From a virus: DNA of 24,091 nucleotides. Position 1 is the stretch's first letter, and each line of letters starts with the position of its first letter. The DNA is taken from the IMG/VR virus record IMGVR_UViG_3300042868_000105, positions 1 through 24,091 of that record. One strand, written 5' to 3'. The notes under the pieces were generated by a model. That model had not been told where the DNA came from, searched no databases, and saw only the letters and a list, made by a program, of their open reading frames with translations. The position numbers and the translations under genes are program-made. Positions 16,261-24,057 of this stretch are shown one piece after another.

Positions 16261-18923
16261 TTAGGCAAGTTCTTAATAAGTTCCGCAATACCACCGCCAA
16301 ATGTTTGTGCAGTAGGTTGTGTTTTGTTGTACTGGCTAAACGGTGTATTTAATCCAGTAGTACGCCCATAACGTGCGTTCTCTAAATCTGTTGCAGTCAA
16401 ACTATTTCTGCGCATTTCTGCCAGTACTTGGTTCATATCCGCACCCCTAGGAGAACCATCAGGATATGTTTGAGCCATTTGCTGATCAGCAAACGCACGC
16501 AAGTTTTGATTCAATTGCGCAATACCCATGTTACCAGGAGTATTTGCATAGTTATACCCGGCGGAAGTCACTGGGTCTCTGCCATAGTTGCTTGCATTGA
16601 ACATCGTCAATGGGTCAGCATAATTTTGATACTGTGAACGGTAAATGTTCCTGTTAGGTGCCGTAACAGTAGGCACGTAAGGTGTCACCGGAGTTACCGG
16701 AGTTACCGGAGGCACTACCACAGGGGGCAATACTACAGGGGGCAATACTACAGGTGTACCGCCATCGCCACCATCCCCGCCATCGCCACCATCCCCGCCA
16801 TCGCCACCATCACCACCATCACCACCATCTCCGCCATCGCCACCATCACCCCCGTCACCACCATCCCCGCCATCACCACCATCACCCCCATCGCCTCCGT
16901 CACCAGTACCCGTACCGCCAATACCAGTTCCACCGGTTCCAGTTCCAGTTCCGCCAGTACCTGTACCACCAGTTCCAGTTCCGCCAGTACCCGTACCACC
17001 AGTGCCTACACCGCCAGTTCCAGTTCCGCCAATACCTGTTCCACCAGTACCTGTACCGGTTCCGCCTGTTCCAGTACCACCAGTTCCAGTTCCGCCCGTG
17101 CCAGTTCCACCAGTTCCAGTTCCGCCAGTACCCGTACCACCTATGCCGGTGCCGCCAGTTCCAGTTCCAGTTCCGCCCGTGCCAGTACCACCAGTCCCAG
17201 TTCCGCCAGTTCCAGTTCCGCCCGTAGCAGTGCCACCAGTACCCGCAGTGCCAGTAGTAGCCCCACCAGTACCACCAGTTCCAGAAGTTGAGCCAGTGCC
17301 AGAAGTTCCACTAGTCCCACCAGAAGTAGTAATAACTGCGCCGGGAGTGCTAGTTCCACCGCCACCGCCACTAGTTCCACCGCCACCACCGCCCTCACCA
17401 CCGCCACCGCCACCGCCACCACCGCCACCGCCACCACCAGTAGGTAGGCCAGTCAATCCAGCTATTCCTGTTGAAGTTGTAGTACCAGCAGTACCAGTAT
17501 TACTAGCAGTACCAGCAGTACCAGTATTACTAGCAGTACCAGTTGTTCCAGTTGTTCCAGTTGTGTTATTAGTAGTATTACTAGTATTTGTTGTAGTTGG
17601 TGTGGTCGTAGTTGTAGTTGGTGTAGTCGTAGTTGTAGTTGTATCTGTAAAAGGCGTAGTTAAAGTAGGTGTAGTTGTAACTGTAGTTGTGTCTGTAAAA
17701 GGCGTAGTTAAAGTTGGTGTGTTTGTACCAGTTGTAATATTGTTAGTACCAGTTGTAACGTTATTAGTACCAGTTGTAGTTGGTGTAGTTGTAACCGTGT
17801 TGCCGTTTAAATCAACATAAGTTACTGGCGTGTTGTAGTTACCTGTGCCAATAATGCCATATTGAGTTTGAATTAAATCGCTTGGACTTGCAGTAGATCC
17901 TGAGCCAAATAAAGGTGATGTTGTAGATAAGTTGTTAGACGTACCCGTGCCATACAACCCGCCAAGAGTTGTTGTATCTGCTGCGGTTGTAGAACTTGCA
18001 GGGGTTGTAGAACCCGTACCCGTACCGGTACCGCCAGTTGTGTCTAAGCCTGCAATACCTGTACTACCTGTATCTGTGCCTGTACCCGCACTTGTACCAG
18101 TAGATGAGCCTGTAGATGAACCTGTAGATGAGCCAGCAGGTACTGTTGTAACGGTTCCATCACCATTATCTAAATATGTAATGCCGCCAACGGTAACGTC
18201 TACTCTGGGATTAAAGGTCGAGTTAGTATCTCCACCAACAGTATTTCCACTGCTATCAAGATTTGAAATAGTTCCGCTTGAATCAATTGCAGTATAGGTT
18301 CCGTTAGGATTTGCAACAACTGTAGAACCACTTGATAAAGTATCTGTTATGGATGAAGGAACTGTATCGCCAAAGGCACCATAAGTGTTGGACACGTTTC
18401 CATCTAGTACAGTAGCATTAGCATTTAAGCCGCTACCTATACCATAGTCATCAAGATTAGTACTAAAAGTAGAATTACCACTAGTATCAAGATTAACGTT
18501 ATTAAAATTATCTACGTAAACAGGTTCAACAACGTCAGTGCCATCATTAAAAAGAGCAAAGGGTGACCGAGGGCGGGTAAGGCTATCGTCATTATCAACT
18601 ACGAAATTTCCCACTGTGCCAAAATTAGCTCCACCGCCAAACCCACCGCCAAAATCGTTACCGCCAAAGTCGTAACCACCACCAAAGTCGCCGCCAAAGT
18701 CGTAGCCACCGCCACCACCACCGCCATCAGCTTGATAACCAAAAGAGTCTTCTAGGCCACCAGCTAGGAAGTGTTTTACGCCCCGTGAGTCTACGTTGCC
18801 GCCATTAGCAAAACCAGCGATGCGACCACCAGTACCGTATTTAATTACGGGCTCACTAGGGTTGGTATTACCCTCACCTTGGTTATCAAGGGCTTGACTA
18901 AATGCTGCACCACCACCGGCCAT
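16257..18923 (-). CDS. Low-complexity Gly/Thr-rich repeat protein of the virion block
   Basis: An 888-aa protein with ordinary-looking ends around an extreme repeat core. Residues 32-42 ([11 protein letters not shown]) and 49-56 (VKHFLAGG) are motifs shared with nearby virion proteins. Next come YDFGG repeats, a Thr/Ser/Asn-rich region (about 130-490) with several short tandem repeats, a poly-Gly run, an array of GGTGT units, 16 Gly-Asp-Gly triplets, and a Pro-rich VVLPP/TPV hinge. The last 145 residues are a non-repetitive, probably folded domain ([20 protein letters not shown] onward). Synonymous codons vary inside the arrays, which argues for protein-level constraint. A clear AAGGAG lies 6 nt before the ATG. 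It may be a flexible spacer or fibre-like element; collagen-type Gly-X-Pro triplets are absent. The family is not recognised. Array lengths may vary through slippage or be affected by assembly. Confidence 0.75.
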   Translation of the reverse strand: MAGGGAAFSQALDNQGEGNTNPSEPVIKYGTGGRIAGFANGGNVDSRGVKHFLAGGLEDSFGYQADGGGGGGGYDFGGDFGGGYDFGGNDFGGGFGGGANFGTVGNFVVDNDDSLTRPRSPFALFNDGTDVVEPVYVDNFNNVNLDTSGNSTFSTNLDDYGIGSGLNANATVLDGNVSNTYGAFGDTVPSSITDTLSSGSTVVANPNGTYTAIDSSGTISNLDSSGNTVGGDTNSTFNPRVDVTVGGITYLDNGDGTVTTVPAGSSTGSSTGSSTGTSAGTGTDTGSTGIAGLDTTGGTGTGTGSTTPASSTTAADTTTLGGLYGTGTSNNLSTTSPLFGSGSTASPSDLIQTQYGIIGTGNYNTPVTYVDLNGNTVTTTPTTTGTNNVTTGTNNITTGTNTPTLTTPFTDTTTVTTTPTLTTPFTDTTTTTTTPTTTTTTPTTTNTSNTTNNTTGTTGTTGTASNTGTAGTASNTGTAGTTTSTGIAGLTGLPTGGGGGGGGGGGGGGEGGGGGGTSGGGGGTSTPGAVITTSGGTSGTSGTGSTSGTGGTGGATTGTAGTGGTATGGTGTGGTGTGGTGTGGTGTGTGGTGIGGTGTGGTGTGGTGTGGTGTGGTGTGGTGTGTGGTGIGGTGTGGVGTGGTGTGGTGTGGTGTGGTGTGTGGTGIGGTGTGDGGDGGDGGDGGDGGDGGDGGDGGDGGDGGDGGDGGDGGDGGDGGDGGTPVVLPPVVLPPVVVPPVTPVTPVTPYVPTVTAPNRNIYRSQYQNYADPLTMFNASNYGRDPVTSAGYNYANTPGNMGIAQLNQNLRAFADQQMAQTYPDGSPRGADMNQVLAEMRRNSLTATDLENARYGRTTGLNTPFSQYNKTQPTAQTFGGGIAELIKNLPK
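16758..16904 (-). repeat. 9-bp array encoding 16 Gly-Asp-Gly units
   Basis: 147 bp of tandem 9-mers of the form GGNGAYGGN (read on the - strand), each coding Gly-Asp-Gly. Sixteen Asp codons (mostly GAT, two GAC) are spaced exactly 9 bp apart, and glycine third positions vary freely. Confidence 0.95.
16905..17225 (-). repeat. 15-bp GGTGT array with 111-bp higher-order period
   Basis: 321 bp coding mainly Gly-Gly-Thr-Gly-Thr units, broken at regular intervals by an Ile variant (codons at 16920, 17031 and 17142). Successive Ile codons are exactly 111 bp (37 codons) apart, showing that a multi-unit block was duplicated. Silent differences separate the copies. Confidence 0.92.
17355..17438 (-). 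repeat. Poly-glycine codon tract
   Basis: 84 bp almost entirely of GGN codons (mostly GGC and GGT), coding runs of 5, 6 and 14 glycines separated by ThrSer or Glu. Confidence 0.9.
17481..17540 (-). repeat. 27-bp perfect tandem repeat (2.2 copies)
   Basis: Bases 17481-17507 and 17508-17534 are identical, and a partial third copy follows. Each codes nine residues (ThrGlyThrAlaSerAsn-type). Perfect identity points to a recent duplication. Confidence 0.93.
17644..17739 (-). repeat. 48-bp imperfect tandem duplication
   Basis: TCTGTAAAAGGCGTAGTTAA occurs at 17644 and 17692, exactly 48 bp apart. The copies agree for about 37 bp and then diverge. They code the twin [11 protein letters not shown] segments. 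Confidence 0.85.
18097..18132 (-). repeat. 12-bp tandem repeat (3 copies)
   Basis: Three near-identical 12-mers (CCTGTAGATGAG type on the + strand) code successive GlySerSerThr units. Confidence 0.85.
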
Positions 18924-18933
18924 GTTGTTCTCC

Positions 18934-19824
18934 TTATGCGGGTAAATACTTACGTGGCTGGATTTGTCGGCCTTGTTTTGAATTGCCAGTACGAGCTTGA
19001 CGTACTTTGTTCATCATGGAATAAAGCTGCTTAGCGCCTGCATCGGTTGAGCCATTACCCAAGTGAGAAACGACATCGGCTGGCACAACAAACTCACCAT
19101 CAGCTAAACGGGCAGGTTGTTTACGTCCAATACGTGCGGGTATGCTGTCAGACATACCATCGCCGGGGCCTTTAAGCATGCGGCCTCCATCGGAGTAGCC
19201 ACCTAAACTTGCAATACCACCGGTCTGACCACCACGAGCAAAACCGTATGGGCGGTATGCGCTTGGGTCAAATCTATACTGGCTAAGTGCGCCACTGTAT
19301 TCTTTCTTTCTAGGTACGCCACCACGCATTTGATCAAAAGCTTGACTAGCTCTATCAAATATGCCTTGTGGGGCTGCAGCACTTGGAGCAGTTGCAGGCA
19401 TAGAATCAATTGAATACTGCACAGCAGGATTACTACCTAGCATAGACGTACCCGGCGCACCAGCACCAGCAGTTCCAGGTAATGGGGCAAAGTCAGGATT
19501 AAGTGCGCCTATACCACTACCTGTTTGTGCACTAATAGCTTCAGGTAAAACCGCAGTTGTAGACGCCGCACCGGGAACTGCACCAGCCGCCTCGCCAGCA
19601 GCCGCACCAGCACTACCAAGCACAGCGCTACCAGCACCGCCCATCAAACCACCAAGAAGTGCGCCCTGCAATGGGTCTTTACCTTGTATAAGTGATGATC
19701 CACCACCAACAGCAGCGCCGGTCATCATGGCGTTTAGAAGAGCCGCTTCGCCAACACCCCCGCCAATGTAGAGATTACGTGTGCCATCACGACGATAGCC
19801 GTTAAATTTATTTGGTATAAGCAT
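18934..19824 (-). CDS. Glycine-zipper virion protein with conserved [19 protein letters not shown]-terminal domain
   Basis: A 296-aa protein. Residues 20-85 are a run of small-residue hydrophobic helices ([20 protein letters not shown]) with GxxxG spacing, typical of segments that pack in or cross membranes. A Pro/Ala-rich linker follows. At 194-213 is [16 protein letters not shown]. The C-terminal part (219-280) reads [20 protein letters not shown], then [20 protein letters not shown] and a basic helix. From memory, this is a widespread module in proteins of phage virion blocks. AAGGAG lies 10 nt before the ATG. Neighbours are a 90-aa protein and the repeat protein. Role as a minor virion or ejected membrane-active component is inferred. 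Confidence 0.75.
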   Translation of the reverse strand: MLIPNKFNGYRRDGTRNLYIGGGVGEAALLNAMMTGAAVGGGSSLIQGKDPLQGALLGGLMGGAGSAVLGSAGAAAGEAAGAVPGAASTTAVLPEAISAQTGSGIGALNPDFAPLPGTAGAGAPGTSMLGSNPAVQYSIDSMPATAPSAAAPQGIFDRASQAFDQMRGGVPRKKEYSGALSQYRFDPSAYRPYGFARGGQTGGIASLGGYSDGGRMLKGPGDGMSDSIPARIGRKQPARLADGEFVVPADVVSHLGNGSTDAGAKQLYSMMNKVRQARTGNSKQGRQIQPRKYLPA

Positions 19825-19857
19825 GGGTAAGGTGCTCCTTGAATTGGGGGTATATTA

Positions 19858-20130
19858 TCATGTTGACGTCTTTATGCGAAGCATTTGACTTGTTGCTTGC
19901 ACACCATCTTGTGTATCTCTATAAACATCACCTAACCTCAGGTTAGGCAGGTCTGCATCAGTGGGTAGAGTATTAAGATTAAGATTCAAAGTAGCAGCGC
20001 CAACATCGCCTGGATTGTTTAACTGGTTAAAGAACAGACGCAAAATGTTATTAAGCTGATCTTGATACCGGCGCTCATATTCATCTGGGGCCAACGGCAA
20101 GTTAGGCGTGGTTACGTTTAGTTCAGCCAT
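19858..20130 (-). CDS. Small virion-block protein with LRLFFNQLNN motif
   Basis: A 90-aa protein. The segment YQDQLNNILRLFFNQLNNPG (about 21-40) forms an amphipathic helix, and its 'LRLyFNQldn' wording recurs in small proteins of phage structural gene clusters. The C-terminal half is short strands and turns (LRLGDVYRDTQDG). Its ATG overlaps the previous stop by one base (TAATG), so it is translated with the 632-aa structural protein and may bind it as an assembly partner. Biochemical function is unknown. Confidence 0.72.
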   Translation of the reverse strand: MAELNVTTPNLPLAPDEYERRYQDQLNNILRLFFNQLNNPGDVGAATLNLNLNTLPTDADLPNLRLGDVYRDTQDGVQATSQMLRIKTST

Positions 20131-22028
20131 TAACGTCTACCATCCGGTCTAATATCAATACGAGGAGCGCCTAACTGCCAAGCAGTATTAATTTGGTTAG
20201 ACCCAATCTTAAAGATCATTTGGCGACCACGTAATCGAGTATAAATCTGCCCAGTAAATTCTTCGGTAATTACATACGTACTACTTTTGGCTACAGGTTG
20301 TGCAGCAGTGCTTGTTACGCCAGAACCTGAATTAGCTAATCCATACAAAGTCATCGTAACAGAAGGAACACTTCCAGTTGGAGTGTTAGTAGAGTCTTCA
20401 AAAGTTAAATCAGGCAATACGCGCCAGATAAAACCAAAGTTGTGACCATCACCAATATCAAATTCAGACGAACTAATGTAAGCATCAATTGCAATCGTTG
20501 TACCGGTTTCGTTGTTGTTTAACCCACTTTCGTGGTTCACAAGATTTCCTGTACTTGTAGATGGATCGTATACAGCCGCTAGTGGGAAACCTCGTAATCC
20601 TGAATCAAGCCAAGCAGAACGCTCCATAGTGCCGTAGTACCATATTTTTTCAAGATAGTTATACACAACATACTTGTCAATTAACGTGCTACCAGCAGAA
20701 GGGTAGAACCACCAAGCCTCATTAAAGCCTTCGTTAGTCCCACAAAAAACTTGTTCGGTTTGTTCTAAATTAAGGTCTTGGAAAATAAAGCGGCGCAGAT
20801 CACAGTTAAGCGTTTGCACGCGACCATCGTAGGCATAGAACTTATCAACGCCCATCCAGTAAACAACACCAGAGGCAATCACTGCCGCATTAGGACTAAT
20901 GATTGAGATGTTGTCACCAAGCAGTTGTGAGCCCCAAACAAAAGGAGGGCCAAGATACTGTAAGGAATATATAGCTGAGTCTGTAAACACTACAATCTCT
21001 TGACGAGTTTGCACAGTGGTAATAATTTCAGAACCATGAGAAAGTCTTAAACTACCTGCTTGATTGGTTATTGCCGGTATCCAAGTAAATGGATCTTCTT
21101 GATCTGACCAGCGAATAAACATTGGGTCTATTGCAGTCGGATTTGTTGCATTAGGATCATTTGTACCAAACACAATTACAAAACGAGAGGCGTCAGAAAC
21201 AGTAAGACTATTTTGAACTACAGGTGTTTCAGCATCTCCAAGGGTTGTAAGATTTACACCTCTGGTAGTTACACTAGTCGTGGCATCCCAATAATAGATA
21301 CCTCCACCACGGGGGCCAAAAAGTAAATCTTGACCAAAATTCATTTGGCTCCACAGCCGTAAACTTGAAATAGGCGTACCACCAAACCCCCATGTACCAG
21401 CGCCCCAAGCACCAGCGCCCCAGCCAGTTAGTGGCACAGCAAACGCAGGGCCAGCATTAAGTTGATATGCCGCAACAACTGAAGCCCCACCACCGGGAGA
21501 TCCTGCAATAGCTGTAGCGTTAGGTGTTACGGAGATTGTGATTGTGTAACTATTAGCATCAATAACAGTGACTTGAAACTGTTGGTTTAATACAGCAGCC
21601 GTAACGTTTGTACCAACACTGCCAATATCAACAGCACCACTATAAGTTACAAACGTGCCAGTAGTTGCACCATGCGCTGTATCCGTAACAGTAACGGTGG
21701 TAGAGGCCGTCAGAGCAAACGGGTTGTTGTTAATGGTAACTGTGGAGCGAATTGGCGTGATGTCGTTGTACGCACCGCCTTGCTCAATGTAAAACTTAGT
21801 ATTAGTTCCAACACCTACTAAATTTTGGTTTTGTAGCGTGACCCAGTTCCATAGTGAACGGCATATACCGTTGTATGTATAACCTGAAATGCGCTGCCAA
21901 CCGCCAATTACTTCGGGATTACCCTGACGAAAACGTACCTTGTCGCACTCATACCAACCGCCCTCGGTTGTGTACCGCGTGTTTTCTTTATTCACGCCGG
22001 GTTTGAACAGTATTTTTTGTAATGGCAT
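20130..22028 (-). CDS. Large virion structural protein, probably tail tube/nozzle or DNA-stabilisation type
   Basis: A 632-aa, beta-rich protein. The N-terminus (LFKPGVNKENTRYTTEGGWY then CDKVRFRQGNPEVIGGWQRI) is a conserved opening of podovirus-like structural proteins. Residues 100-190 form what looks like an inserted Ig-like unit with TVTVTDTAHGATTGTFVTYS and FQVTVIDANSYTITIS strands, a module found repeatedly in phage virion proteins. At 201-218 a Gly/Trp run (GWGAGAWGAGTWGFGG) follows. The rest shows repeated aromatic strands (FVWGSQLLGDNISIISP, GVVYWMGVDKFYAYDGR) consistent with a propeller-like fold, as in T7 gp12 or P22 gp10-type proteins. It ends MIFKIGSNQINTAWQLGAPR. The AAAGG 8 nt before the ATG supports the start. 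The exact tail role is inference. Confidence 0.75.
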   Translation of the reverse strand: MPLQKILFKPGVNKENTRYTTEGGWYECDKVRFRQGNPEVIGGWQRISGYTYNGICRSLWNWVTLQNQNLVGVGTNTKFYIEQGGAYNDITPIRSTVTINNNPFALTASTTVTVTDTAHGATTGTFVTYSGAVDIGSVGTNVTAAVLNQQFQVTVIDANSYTITISVTPNATAIAGSPGGGASVVAAYQLNAGPAFAVPLTGWGAGAWGAGTWGFGGTPISSLRLWSQMNFGQDLLFGPRGGGIYYWDATTSVTTRGVNLTTLGDAETPVVQNSLTVSDASRFVIVFGTNDPNATNPTAIDPMFIRWSDQEDPFTWIPAITNQAGSLRLSHGSEIITTVQTRQEIVVFTDSAIYSLQYLGPPFVWGSQLLGDNISIISPNAAVIASGVVYWMGVDKFYAYDGRVQTLNCDLRRFIFQDLNLEQTEQVFCGTNEGFNEAWWFYPSAGSTLIDKYVVYNYLEKIWYYGTMERSAWLDSGLRGFPLAAVYDPSTSTGNLVNHESGLNNNETGTTIAIDAYISSSEFDIGDGHNFGFIWRVLPDLTFEDSTNTPTGSVPSVTMTLYGLANSGSGVTSTAAQPVAKSSTYVITEEFTGQIYTRLRGRQMIFKIGSNQINTAWQLGAPRIDIRPDGRR

Positions 22029-22037
22029 CGGCGACCT

Positions 22038-22475
22038 TTATTTACTGGCAACGCCTTTGGTCTTCTCAAAAGAACGCATACCGGCAATGCCCAAGATGCC
22101 TGATAATATCACCCAAAGTTGGTCTGCGTCTAGTACTGGCGGGGGATCCATACCAACAGGAACCCAGCCCATAGCTTGCAAGTATTTCCATGCCCACTGG
22201 AACAGTGGATAGAGCAGAAACTGATACCCCATAGCTGCTACGCCAATCCAACCGATGGCAGGTCGCCAGCCGCTGACAAACACGCTAGAAGACGCAGCTT
22301 CAATCTTATTAACCTCAATCTGCGCTAGGTCTGTGGCTTGGTCAATGCGTTTTTCTTCAAGATCAAGCTTACGCTGCTCAATCTCCATCTCCATCTTCTC
22401 TTTATCAGTGGTAATGAGGTCGCCTGCAACCTTGCCCACGGCTTCAATAATTGATCCAACGGCAAGCAAGCTCAT
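22038..22475 (-). CDS. Holin, 3-TM gene-transfer-release type
   Basis: A 145-aa membrane protein resembling the 'holin of 3TMs' family known from gene transfer agents and many phages. An N-terminal hydrophobic/amphipathic helix (LLAVGSIIEAVGKVAGDLI) leads into a charged coiled region (about 24-55). The family signature VFVSGWRPAIGWIGVAAMGY and a second span (LFQWAWKYL) come next, then a Pro-rich loop and a last span (WVILSGILGIAGM). It would open the inner membrane to release the endolysin. Its ATG overlaps the endolysin stop by 4 nt (ATGA), a usual lysis-cassette arrangement, here with the endolysin first. Confidence 0.82.
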   Translation of the reverse strand: MSLLAVGSIIEAVGKVAGDLITTDKEKMEMEIEQRKLDLEEKRIDQATDLAQIEVNKIEAASSSVFVSGWRPAIGWIGVAAMGYQFLLYPLFQWAWKYLQAMGWVPVGMDPPPVLDADQLWVILSGILGIAGMRSFEKTKGVASK

Positions 22476-22987
22476 GCTAGACCTTTCAGTGTGCGGTTAA
22501 TCCAGCCCTTGAGGAATTTAACCTGCACGGGGTTCTTGTTGCATATCTCAACGTAGCGGGCAATCTTAGCCAAGGCGTAGGACTCTTTGAACCGCTGGCC
22601 GTCAGTGATCTGGTTAAGTTTCTCTATGGTTTTAGCGCCAATACCGCCGTCTGGGGTAGCACCCACCACAAGTTGGGCCAGCTTGACCGCCATGCCCATA
22701 CCTGCGTTTACACCAAAGTTAAAGATACTGTTGGCTACGTCTTGATTAGAAATCTCGTTACCGCGCATCTTGTCCCAGAACTCGACGCGGTAGAACTCAC
22801 GCACCATAGGTGTCAGGGAGCCACCAAACTCTTTCTTGTCTACTAATGCCCAACCATTCCACTGCGGGTTCTTGTTACGGGCAATACCAGCGTAGGTCAT
22901 CCCACCCGTGTCGCCGGGTACTTCGTGGAGGACGTAGCCGCCCTCGTCTTTCATCATTTGCTCAAAGGCTGGTTCAAACTGTGCCAT
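22472..22987 (-). CDS. Endolysin, glycosyl hydrolase family 108 muramidase
   Basis: A 171-aa lysozyme-like enzyme that cuts the glycan strands of peptidoglycan at lysis. The N-terminus MKDEGGYVLHEVPGDTGGMT followed by YAGIAR is the GH108 signature, with Glu15 as the expected catalytic acid. The middle segment NSIFNFGVNAGMGMAVKLAQ and GGIGAKTIEKLN form the peptidoglycan-binding type second half typical of this family. Length and order match full-length family members, so it appears intact. It has no signal peptide and so needs a holin, and one is encoded immediately downstream. The ribosome-binding site is weak (GAAAGATA). Confidence 0.9.
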   Translation of the reverse strand: MAQFEPAFEQMMKDEGGYVLHEVPGDTGGMTYAGIARNKNPQWNGWALVDKKEFGGSLTPMVREFYRVEFWDKMRGNEISNQDVANSIFNFGVNAGMGMAVKLAQLVVGATPDGGIGAKTIEKLNQITDGQRFKESYALAKIARYVEICNKNPVQVKFLKGWINRTLKGLA

Positions 22988-22996
22988 CGTTATCTT

Positions 22997-23608
22997 TCAC
23001 TGTTTGTTTTTACTTAACATGGTTGCCGCAATATCCATCATGGTTCTTGCCACCTGAATGTCGGCGGGTTCATTATCCCACCCCACAGTAATTTGACCTA
23101 CAAATCTGCTTGGATCAGGTGGCACACTGATTCGGCAAGTGTAGGTAACGCCCTTGGCGATGTACCACAAACCCATCTCAGACTGCGCTGACTTGTATTC
23201 CCCGCAAGGTATCTCGCTAGCCATGAGCCGAACCACATCTGCGTTGTTGGCAGAGTTTTGTGTAAACAGGCCCACATCCAGCCCATCGTTAACTTTGTCT
23301 CTGCCCTCTTTGGTGTAAGCGCGGTACAGCACTCTGGTTCCAAACATGGGATTGACTTTGAACACGGCAACAATGGTAGCGTTGGTGGTTTTGAATAGGT
23401 GGGAAGCCGCATCTTCTACCCTGTCCTCGACAATGCTTGGCATCTTCTTAGACTCTTTGTACGCACCCATCAGCAGTTCTTGGTTCTGCCAAACAAAATA
23501 CCCAGAGAACGCAAAGATTGCCATGAGGATCAGCGCGAATAGTTTAAACGGGCTATCCACATAGGACAGCACCTTACTTAATACATCTGCTGGCTTCTCG
23601 TCACTCAT
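22997..23608 (-). CDS. T4 T-like holin candidate (single-TM protein with periplasmic domain)
   Basis: A 203-aa protein with a short charged cytoplasmic N-terminus, one transmembrane span (about 22-41, LFALILMAIFAFSGYFVW) and a periplasmic domain of about 160 residues. The pattern after the span resembles the T4 holin T from memory: YKESKK, an Arg/Glu-rich helix, AVFKVNP, AYTKEG, a Cys-bearing strand (YTCRIS), FVGQITVGW, and a C-terminal helix ending AATMLSK. Two cysteines (EIPC and YTC) could form a disulfide. It sits directly before the endolysin, where a lysis-timing membrane protein is expected. If so, the cassette has two different holins. The start overlaps the upstream small gene (ATGA). 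An alternative is an unrelated membrane-anchored lysis or superinfection-exclusion protein. Confidence 0.6.
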   Translation of the reverse strand: MSDEKPADVLSKVLSYVDSPFKLFALILMAIFAFSGYFVWQNQELLMGAYKESKKMPSIVEDRVEDAASHLFKTTNATIVAVFKVNPMFGTRVLYRAYTKEGRDKVNDGLDVGLFTQNSANNADVVRLMASEIPCGEYKSAQSEMGLWYIAKGVTYTCRISVPPDPSRFVGQITVGWDNEPADIQVARTMMDIAATMLSKNKQ

Positions 23609-23742
23609 ATTCCAAACATCCCCAATACTTTTTTAGCAACATCATCTGGCAGGAATTGGAGCAGTCCAAGCACCCACCACGCAATACACAGTCTGACAAA
23701 AACTTTACAGAAGAGGTCAAACTGCTTTTGGTACTCATTCAC
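23605..23742 (-). CDS. 45-aa small membrane protein (GTG start) in the lysis cassette
   Basis: A short gene reading on the - strand from GTG at 23742. Its stop (TGA, 23605-23607) overlaps the next gene's ATG as ATGA, and its start overlaps the previous gene's TGA as GTGA. AGAAGG lies 8 nt before the GTG. The product begins MNEYQKQFDLF, then has a hydrophobic stretch (VRLCIAWWVLGLLQFL), and ends DDVAKKVLGMFGI. One membrane span and a small size fit a holin accessory or antiholin-like peptide, but no family is recognised. The overlaps on both sides are the main reason to believe it is real. Confidence 0.65.
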   Translation of the reverse strand: MNEYQKQFDLFCKVFVRLCIAWWVLGLLQFLPDDVAKKVLGMFGI

Positions 23743-24056
23743 CGACCACACCTTCTGGTAGTTGCACAGAATTCCATCAACTCATAGATTCCAATTGCAA
23801 CTAGAAACAAAACAAATGCACAGCCACCAATAATCATGGCAAGCTCGTTCATCTGCTCTTCTTTTTCTTTAGCCTTCTTCTCTGCCCTCTCTAAAGCTCG
23901 AAGTTCCCTTGCATCATCTATGTCCATTTGGTCTTGACGGGACTTGATCTTATTCCACACGTCCACTTTGCCAGTGGTCATGAAAAGCAGTTTTAACTCG
24001 TCCTCAAAAACTTTGGCTTGCTCAAGCGCCATCTCAATCTGTAGCGCGGTTCCCAT
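23739..24056 (-). CDS. Coiled-coil protein with C-terminal transmembrane segment
   Basis: A 105-aa protein. Residues 1-70 are helical and highly charged (ARELRALERAEKKAKEKEEQ near 49-68), consistent with a coiled coil. Residues 71-92 are a clear membrane span (LAMIIGGCAFVLFLVAIGIY), then a short tail with two cysteines. AAGGG lies 7 nt before the ATG. The frame stays open upstream to the window edge, so a longer protein is possible. The stop overlaps the next start (GTGA). It may be an accessory lysis or membrane-tethered assembly protein. The coiled coil precedes the span, the reverse of a typical Rz spanin. Confidence 0.7.
   Translation of the reverse strand: MGTALQIEMALEQAKVFEDELKLLFMTTGKVDVWNKIKSRQDQMDIDDARELRALERAEKKAKEKEEQMNELAMIIGGCAFVLFLVAIGIYELMEFCATTRRCGR
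23751..23756 (-). promoter_or_regulatory. Ribosome-binding site of the 45-aa GTG-start gene
   Basis: AGAAGG on the - strand, 8 nt before the GTG at 23742. It is the main signal choosing this start over the upstream GTG at 23751. Confidence 0.55.
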
Positions 24057-24057
24057 G

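Noticed and set aside
16682-17227. + strand His/Arg/Gln-rich frame opposite the Gly-Asp-Gly array
   Set aside because: It is another shadow of the same 9-bp and 15-bp repeats in a different frame, with no start signal.
16750-17540. Possible CRISPR array
   Set aside because: Units are contiguous, in frame and multiples of 3 bp. There are no unique spacers between repeats.
17002-17820. Long + strand proline/valine-rich frame opposite the repeat gene
   Set aside because: It is the mirror of the Gly/Thr repeat codons. It has no ribosome-binding site, runs against the late operon and shows only repeat-derived composition.
19825-19857. TAATAT as a - strand -10 box between the 90-aa and glycine-zipper genes
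   Set aside because: No acceptable -35 box lies 16-18 bp upstream, and the genes look co-transcribed.
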